From Candidatus Kuenenia stuttgartensis (GTDB lineage Bacteria > Bacteroidota > Bacteroidia > Chitinophagales > Chitinophagaceae), in the NCBI GenBank assembly GCA_943330835.2, contig CALQJH020000088.1:1-7778 (forward strand): a DNA stretch of 7,778 nucleotides. Reading direction: 5' to 3'. The stretch's first letter is position 1, and each line of letters starts with the position of its first letter. The notes under the pieces were generated by a model. The model worked only from the letters and a program-made list of their open reading frames with translations. It was not told the DNA's origin and did no database searches. The translations under genes and the position numbers were made by a program. This document shows positions 5,333-7,778 of this stretch, one piece after another.

Positions 5333-7778
5333 ATGAAAAAACATTTATTCTTAATGATCATTTCAATGGTGATGATTTTTAAGGGGTTTGCTCAGCCATT
5401 GGTAGCAGCAACAACTCCACCCGCCCGGACTGCTGGAAATGTAATATCACTTTTTAGTGATGCTTACACAAATCTTACCGGAACGGATTTCTTCCCTAAC
5501 TGGGGGCAATCTACTGTCGTTTCAGACGTAACGATTGCAGGAAATGCAACAAAATTGTATTCAAATCTAAACTATCAGGGATTAGGATTATCTGCTGCTA
5601 CTGATTTTAGTGCAATGCAGAATCTGCATTTAGACATCTGGACTACCGATGTAACGACTTTGGTAGTAAAATTAATAAACCCAGGCCCATTTGAACAGCC
5701 TGTTACTATCACCCCAACTGCAAACAGCTGGTATAGTGTGGATATTCCACTTTCATCTTATACAGTGAATGGAATCGCATTAAATAATGTAATTCAATTA
5801 AGCTTTACCGGATCAGGCGAATTTTATTTAGATAATTTATATTTCTGGAAGGCAGCAAATGCTCCAACTTTATTAAACTTCTCAGTGCCAGCCAAGGTTC
5901 TTGGTAATGCAGCTTTTACCATTACTCCTCCAAATAGTAATAGCACAGGAGCTTTTTCTTATACAAGTAGTAATACCAGTGTAGCTACAGTTAGTGGCAA
6001 CACCATTACACTTACTGGTGTGGGTAATTCTACAATCACTGCTACTCAGGCTGCAGCTGGTGCCTATGGTTCAGGTTCTACAACAGCTAGTTTAGTTGTT
6101 ACATCGCCTCCTCCAGCAACTGCAGCACCAACACCTCCTGTAAGAGTTGCCGGTAATGTAATCTCATTATTCAGCAATGCTTATACTAATGTAACTGTTG
6201 ATACATGGTCTGCTGTTTGGGACAACGCCGATGTTGCGGATGTTTCAATTGCAACTAATGCAACCAAATTGTATACCAATTTGAATTATGCTGGGATTGA
6301 ATTTACATCAGCTACTTTAAATGTTTCTAATATGGAGAAATTCCATATTGACGTTTGGACTCCTGATGCAACTCTTATTAAAATTAAATTAGTTGATTTT
6401 GGTGCTGATGGCGCTTACGGTGGAGGTGATGATGTATCTCATGAACTTTCTGCTGTTCCTCTATTAAGCCAGTGGTTAAGTTATGACATTGCCATGTCGG
6501 ACTTTACAGATTTAGTTACCAAAGGTCATTTGGCTCAAATCGTTTTGAGTGCCACAAATTCTACAGTTTATGTAGATAATGTATATTTCTGGAGATCAGC
6601 TCCGGCTCCAACTTTTGGTGCATTTACTGTTCCAACAAAAGTTTTAGGTGCGGCTGCATTTAATTTAGTAGCTCCTACAAGTAACAGTACTGGTGCTTTC
6701 ACTTACACAAGTAGTAACACCAATGTAGCAACTATAATTGGTTCAACAGTAACGATAAGAGGAGCAGGTACTTCTGTTATAACAGCTACACAAGCTGCTG
6801 CAGGTTCTTTTGGATCTGGAAATACTACGGCTAGTTTTGTAGTAACGGGTCCTGCTGCTCCATTAACAGCAGCTCCAAATCCTCCTACAAGAGTATCTAC
6901 GGATGTGATTTCTTTATTTTCTGGTGCTTATACTAACATTACAGGTATAAACTGGTTCCCTTACTGGGGTCAGAATGCGTTCTGCGAAGACACTACCATT
7001 GCAGGCAATCTTACTCATAAGTATCCTAACCTAAATTATCATGGTGTAGAGCTCTCTGATGTGATTGATGCTTCAGGTATGACTAAATTACACGTTGATA
7101 TCTGGACTCCAAATTGTACTGCTTTTGATTTATATTTGATCAACAACACTACAACTGGTTTAGAGAAAAAAGTAACATTGTCTCCTCCTTTCGCAGGATG
7201 GCAGAGTTATGACATCGATTTGTCTCAATATTCTACTCAAGGAATAGATTTACAAAATATCGGTCAATTCAAATTAGCAAGTACACCATTTGGTGGAACG
7301 ACTGTTTATCTGGATAATATTTATTTCTGGAAGCCAAGTAATGTACCTACCATTTCTAACTTCTCAATTTCAGGTAAATACACAGGAGATCCTGCATTTA
7401 CATTACCAACACCAACAAGTAACAGTACTGGTGCATTTACTTATAGCAGCAACAATGCCGCTGTAGCAACTGTGACAGGTAATGTGGTTACAATTGTGGG
7501 TGCAGGTTCTGCAACAATCACCGCAAGTCAGGCAGCAGCTGCTCCTTGGTTGGCTGGTTCGATTACAGCAGTATTGAATGTTGAGTTTGCCCCTCCTGCA
7601 ACTGCAGCTCCTTATCCTCCAGCAAGAAATACTGCTGATGTGATTTCTTTATTCAGTAATTCTTACACAAATGTTCCTGTTGATACCTGGTCTGCATCAT
7701 GGGATGCGGCTAATGTAGCCGATGTTCAGGTTGGTGGTAATGACAATAAAAAATACACTAATCTTAATTATTCAGGAA
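5333..7778 (+). CDS. Large secreted modular protein with alternating CBM-like and bacterial Ig-like domains, N-terminal part
   Basis: From ATG 5333 the frame is open for 815 codons to the right edge, so the gene is 3'-truncated by the window. Residues 1-21 are a signal peptide (MKKHLFLMIISM...KGFA-Q). The mature protein is a tandem array. CBM-like modules begin near residues 36, 275, 524 and 769, each opening with '(N/D)VISLFS-AYTN' and closing with 'Y(L/V)DN-YFW'. Three 75-residue Ig-like modules (183-257, 431-505, 677-751) carry 'NSTGAF-Y-SSN--VATV'. Linkers are Pro/Ala/Thr-rich ('TAAP-PP-R'). I recall modules of this kind as accessory, presumed carbohydrate-binding parts of Bacteroidota glycoside hydrolases and surface proteins. 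No catalytic domain lies in the visible part. It could be an adhesin, a glycan-binding surface protein, or the leader of a large glycosidase. It is divergent from the LuxR-type sensor, which may control it. Confidence 0.88.
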   Translation, partial: MKKHLFLMIISMVMIFKGFAQPLVAATTPPARTAGNVISLFSDAYTNLTGTDFFPNWGQSTVVSDVTIAGNATKLYSNLNYQGLGLSAATDFSAMQNLHLDIWTTDVTTLVVKLINPGPFEQPVTITPTANSWYSVDIPLSSYTVNGIALNNVIQLSFTGSGEFYLDNLYFWKAANAPTLLNFSVPAKVLGNAAFTITPPNSNSTGAFSYTSSNTSVATVSGNTITLTGVGNSTITATQAAAGAYGSGSTTASLVVTSPPPATAAPTPPVRVAGNVISLFSNAYTNVTVDTWSAVWDNADVADVSIATNATKLYTNLNYAGIEFTSATLNVSNMEKFHIDVWTPDATLIKIKLVDFGADGAYGGGDDVSHELSAVPLLSQWLSYDIAMSDFTDLVTKGHLAQIVLSATNSTVYVDNVYFWRSAPAPTFGAFTVPTKVLGAAAFNLVAPTSNSTGAFTYTSSNTNVATIIGSTVTIRGAGTSVITATQAAAGSFGSGNTTASFVVTGPAAPLTAAPNPPTRVSTDVISLFSGAYTNITGINWFPYWGQNAFCEDTTIAGNLTHKYPNLNYHGVELSDVIDASGMTKLHVDIWTPNCTAFDLYLINNTTTGLEKKVTLSPPFAGWQSYDIDLSQYSTQGIDLQNIGQFKLASTPFGGTTVYLDNIYFWKPSNVPTISNFSISGKYTGDPAFTLPTPTSNSTGAFTYSSNNAAVATVTGNVVTIVGAGSATITASQAAAAPWLAGSITAVLNVEFAPPATAAPYPPARNTADVISLFSNSYTNVPVDTWSASWDAANVADVQVGGNDNKKYTNLNYSG
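5438..6154 (+). repeat. Repeat unit 1: CBM-like module (type A) plus Ig-like module 1
   Basis: 239 codons measured from the 'NVISLFS' anchor to the next anchor. The CBM-like part is of the 'GTDFFPNWGQSTVV' type and ends at 'YLDNLYFWK' (Trp172 of the protein). The Ig-like part spans 5879-6103 (75 codons), followed by a Pro/Ala/Thr linker. It is the shortest unit and, by eye, its Ig DNA differs most from the other two. Confidence 0.85.
6155..6901 (+). repeat. Repeat unit 2: CBM-like module (type B) plus Ig-like module 2
   Basis: 249 codons. The CBM-like part has 'VDTWSAVWDNADVADV' where unit 1 has 'GTDFFPNWGQ'. It also carries a longer Asp/Gly-rich loop (VDFGADGAYGGGDD, about 6388-6432) that units 1 and 3 lack. 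It closes with 'YVDNVYFWR'. The Ig-like part is 6623-6847, again exactly 75 codons. Confidence 0.85.
6902..7636 (+). repeat. Repeat unit 3: CBM-like module (type A) plus Ig-like module 3
   Basis: 245 codons. The CBM-like part returns to the unit 1 type ('GINWFPYWGQ'), without the Asp/Gly-rich loop, and closes with 'YLDNIYFWK'. The Ig-like part is 7361-7585 (75 codons). It shares an identical 20-base run with Ig module 2 (6677-6696 and 7415-7434) at the same offset within the module. Confidence 0.85.
7637..7778 (+). repeat. Repeat unit 4, start only: CBM-like module (type B)
   Basis: Starts with 'DVISLFSNSYTN' and continues 'VDTWSASWDAANVADV', matching unit 2 rather than units 1 or 3. It is cut by the window edge after about 47 codons, so the Asp/Gly-rich loop region is not visible. 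Confidence 0.8.

Overview
The window looks like chromosomal DNA of a Bacteroidota member (Flavobacteriia/Chitinophagia-like). The evidence is: AT-rich DNA; A-rich leaders with no strong Shine-Dalgarno; signal peptides ending in 'KAQ/SQ/AQ'; a TAnnTTTG-type -7 box; and protein families typical of the phylum (cytophagalysin-like M43 protease, Reg_prop/Y_Y_Y/LuxR-HTH regulator, secreted beta-sandwich repeat protein). This is inferred from content; no rRNA or other taxonomic marker is present.

Layout, left to right. (1) 1-833, minus strand: N-terminal 277 residues of a secreted M43-type zinc metalloprotease whose C-terminus lies beyond the left edge. (2) 834-1153: 320-base AT-rich divergent intergenic region with no gene; it contains a perfect 18-bp A/T palindrome. 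(3) 1154-2161, plus strand: membrane-anchored serine hydrolase of the class A beta-lactamase-like fold (SxxK, SDN and KFG motifs). (4) 2201-5101, minus strand, convergent with the hydrolase: a 966-residue membrane-spanning one-component regulator with a periplasmic propeller, Y_Y_Y domain, one TM helix, coiled coil and cytoplasmic LuxR/GerE-type HTH, and no kinase domain. (5) 5102-5332: 231-base divergent intergenic region with three related copies of a short motif and a good -7 promoter match facing right. (6) 5333 to the right edge, plus strand: a secreted protein open for at least 815 codons, made of alternating CBM-like and bacterial Ig-like modules.

The most interesting part is the divergent pair 4/6. 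A sensor that carries its own DNA-binding domain across the inner membrane sits head-to-head with a large modular secreted protein. Repeated motifs lie in the shared regulatory region, one of them just upstream of the -7 box. A working hypothesis is that the regulator senses an extracellular or periplasmic ligand (perhaps a polysaccharide product) and controls itself and the repeat protein. The protease and the serine hydrolase show no obvious operon link to this pair.

Both edge genes are partial, so type IX secretion C-terminal domains or catalytic domains further along could not be assessed.
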